Translations under genes and position numbers: made by a program
Source: Chionis minor
Taxonomy: Eukaryota > Chordata > Aves > Charadriiformes > Chionididae
DNA: 64,000 bases
Direction: 5' to 3'
Assembly: GCA_013398295.1 (NCBI GenBank)
Contig: VZSF01017903.1
Coordinates: 318,062 to 382,061 of the forward strand
Part shown: positions 61,674-64,000 of the stretch, one piece after another
Numbering within the stretch: position 1 is the stretch's first letter
How the letters are laid out: each line of letters starts with the position of its first letter
Notes under the pieces: model-generated
What the model was told of the DNA's origin: nothing
The model's input: only the letters and a program-made list of their open reading frames with translations
The model's database searches: none

Positions 61674-62618
61674 GACAGGCGCTGGGCTCCTAGCCCCAAC
61701 GCACAGGGGAAACAATTTGCTGAGGTGGTTGAAGTACATGTTTTCAAAATTTGTTTGTGTCCATAAGGGTTTGAGAAGAGGATGTCGTCTGCTTACTCGG
61801 TAACTTGTGTGTGGCCTGCAAGTGGTTTCAGATGCTTGGCCAAAACCAAATAATCTCTCCTTTTAGGAAATTTGAACAGTATGCATGCATCCCAAAAAAA
61901 GAATGGAGATTTGCAGTGACGTCCCATGCTTCTGCTGCAGTGCCTTGTGTAATCGTGGCACCACATGCCGGTGAGGTGGGGGGAGAGGGATTGCTGAGCC
62001 CTCTCTGCTAGGAACAGAGACCAGATATTATGATTTGGGCTTTCATGAGACTCTGAGTTAATAGGTTGTTTTTAACAGGAGAAAAGACTACTGAGGTATG
62101 TCATATATCTTCAGAATTCAGCTGAATGCTGCAAAAATGTCCAAATTAGGACATGGTACTTACTAGAAGTGAAATAACAGAACTAGTGAACTTTCACAGT
62201 GAGAAGAACTTGCAGATAAAGTTAAAATTTATGATGGTGTAGAAGATTTTTAAACTGAAGGTTTTGGCTTCTTTTCTGAGTACCCTGGCCACGCTGACAA
62301 GTTTATAAATCTCTGTGGTGTTTGGCTAATATCCCGAGGATCTGCAGTGTCCTACTCAAAAGTGGTAGCTGCCTTCGGTATTAATTAAGGGCTGTATTAG
62401 GGAAGAGCGGTGGGAGCAAGAGGGGTCTTTCAAGTCTGGCAGCCGCCACTCGCAGAGGAAACGAGTGGAGCGGTTGCAGATGCTCAGCCCGAGAGCAGGA
62501 GGGATGTCCCATGCCCATGTCTGCACAGCAGCTGTGTGGGGCCAGCCAGACAGTGTGAAAGACTCATAGGCTGTGGGGAGAAACATCAGATCTCCTGGGG
62601 CAAGGGGGGGAAAAAAAA

Positions 62619-62619
62619 N
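62619..62619. other. ambiguous base (N) in an A run
   Basis: A single N interrupts an A tract after seven G; the other N is at 46468. These are unresolved sequence positions, not biology. Confidence 0.95.
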
Positions 62620-62699
62620 AAAAGCTGGGAAGCTAAAAGCAGTAGCAGATTTGGGCACAATCCATTGAAGACCACGCCAGACTTAGATGAAGGAAATGG

Positions 62700-62790
62700 C
62701 ACCAAGAAATTTAATAACCTGTTATATTTATGTAGCACATTTCATCCTCAAAGCATTTTACGAACTTAATGATGTGCAAACTACGCGCGC
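62700..62790 (-). mobile_element. MIR/L2-like tail remnant, antisense
   Basis: TTATATTTATGTAGCACATT followed by CATCCTCAAAGCATTTTACG and AACTTAATGA is the antisense L2/MIR tail motif. It sits inside the GLI2 intron. Confidence 0.5.
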
Positions 62791-64000
62791 ACGTATCCTT
62801 TCATCTGCCAACGACTGTTGCCGCCTTTGGTGTGAAGCCTGATGATGGCTGCTTTGCAGCATCACAACAGTATAGGACAGCAAGTGGAAAATGCCTTAAC
62901 TGATTGAATTGGGAACAGGCAACTTCGGGAAGGCAAAATTTAACCTTTGGGCAAGACAGAGAGATTGAGACAGTTGTGCTGGCAAAGGGCATGTATAGCA
63001 ATATCTTCTGTGACTACAATCAATCAGCGACTAATCTTTTGAGAGATCCTGCCAGATAGAGTTTTCTTGAGGGAAAGCTGGAAAACTAACCTTACCTGGC
63101 TAGAAATCCGGTATGAGCTTCCTTCAGTGCCACTTGGCAGTTTCCCACCTCAGAAAGTAGTTGCTGACTATGACTTGCACAAGCTGCTTTTCCACCTGAG
63201 ATCCAATGGGATCAAATAACGAAGTTCTATGCATGGCAGTGTGATGTTGTCCATTTCTTAAATTTTCCCACTTAATGGCATTCTTGTCTCAAAGGAAGGG
63301 TGTATATTTTTAAAAAGGGTCAGTAAGAAGCATTAGAAATCCTAGGAGATGTATGAGTTGATAGCATTTCAAAGTTGTCGGGGAAAGAAAGAAACGTGTC
63401 ACACCAGCAGCTTTGCCCCTGTTATCTTCCCAAGAAGTTCTGTATTTTCAGCCATGATAGCTTTCAATGTCACCTGCCCTGTAAGAGTTTCGGTATGCCA
63501 TCTAATCCCCCAACTTAATGAGTTCTGCAGGGATGCGCCATGATAGCTAAAGATCATTTACCTGAATTGCTTTTTAATTTCTGGAATGGGAAGCTGCTTG
63601 TGCAGCAGGATAATTACATTATAATTTACAGCAATCCAAAATCAATAAATTTAGTCATATTGGGATAGAGAAGGAGGGTGAAAAATCCCCCCACCATTAA
63701 ATTATTTCGTGCTCTGTACTTGATGTTCCAAGAACTCAACAATAAACTTTGGGGGATGGGAAAGAGAACCACTGGCTTCCTGAGACTGGTCAGTAAATCA
63801 GCTTTGCTCAGTGATTTCTATAGTGAAACAACACACGGTTGTGTTTGCAGAAGAGGGCAAATACAGCAGGTAATGTCCCCTTTCTGATTTATTTTAATTC
63901 CAGAGTATTAAAGGAGAGAAGATGCTTTGTACTCTCTGGCCCCTTATTGCAGTGGGGAAAAGCTGATGAACCATTGCCAGCTGCAAGCTAAACCCTGGCA

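Larger units (their letters stand above)
48056..64000 (+). other. GLI2: GLI2 intron following the first coding exon (5' part)
   Basis: The donor at 48056 reads GAG|GTACTT: the GT is present and the exon side is good, but positions +4 and +5 depart from the GTRAGT consensus. No frame in the rest of the window resembles the next GLI2 exon (VPQHLLPPF onward), so the intron is at least 15.9 kb. Large introns at this point are known for mammalian GLI2. The sequence holds AT-rich candidate regulatory stretches, MIR/L2 remnants, short tandem repeats and a G-rich tract, listed separately. The rest shows nothing I can name. Confidence 0.85.

Noticed and set aside
48056..64000. Search for the second GLI2 coding exon (VPQHL region) and zinc-finger exons
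   Set aside because: No frame in this interval resembles them, so they lie beyond the window.
1..64000. CRISPR arrays, bacterial operons, rRNA, tRNA genes and retroviral LTR pairs
   Set aside because: No regularly spaced repeats, cloverleaf-type A/B boxes or paired long terminal repeats were recognised; the sequence is plainly vertebrate nuclear DNA.

Overview
The window is nuclear DNA of a vertebrate, most likely a bird. CR1 LINE remnants are the main interspersed repeats, and at least one keeps the avian-style 3' end with ATTCTGTG-like octamers. Ancient MIR/L2-like fragments are also present, no primate- or rodent-type SINEs were seen, and recognisable coding sequence is very sparse. Nearly all of the 64 kb is non-coding.

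The one gene I can name is GLI2, on the + strand. Its first coding exon is at 47893-48055, with the start codon at 47923. It encodes METSASTAAGKKEGK and the following residues, clearly the GLI2 N-terminus as known in other vertebrates. The exon ends in phase 1 after ...VAQG, exactly where the known protein continues with V-P-Q-H-L. No later GLI2 exon (VPQHL region, zinc fingers) was found, so 48056-64000 is the 5' part of the following large intron. The sequence before 47893 is GLI2 first intron and/or the upstream intergenic region. Where GLI2 transcription starts could not be settled; a small CpG island at about 27.65-27.91 kb and a GC-rich patch at about 45.5-45.7 kb are candidates.

On the minus strand between 27.9 and 24.4 kb there is a coherent but unrecognised three-exon gene model. 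A CpG-island first exon carries a start codon in a strong Kozak context. A 177-bp middle exon has good splice sites. A last exon has a 90-codon open frame followed by AATAAA. Both junctions are phase 2 and the joined frame is 153 codons including the stop. It could be a small new protein gene or a non-coding RNA with a fortuitous frame.

Layout: 1-15.2 kb, upstream non-coding DNA with two AT-rich enhancer-like stretches; 15.2-15.7 kb, old CR1 (+); 15.7-24.4 kb, non-coding with an exact 37-bp tandem duplication and a 43-nt T tract; 24.4-27.9 kb, the candidate minus-strand gene and CpG island; 29.4 kb, CR1 (-); 31.3-31.8 kb, AT-rich element and MIR/L2 remnant; 35.2-35.8 kb, purine-rich tract; 37.0-38.25 kb, long ancient CR1 (-) next to a CR1 3' end (+); 41.3-41.7 kb, pyrimidine-rich tract; 44.6-44.9 kb, MIR-like; 47.9 kb, GLI2 exon; 48.1-64 kb, GLI2 intron with AT-rich candidate elements at 50.3-52.4 kb and scattered MIR/L2 remnants. 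Family assignments of repeats and GLI2 were made by eye from memory, without a database search.
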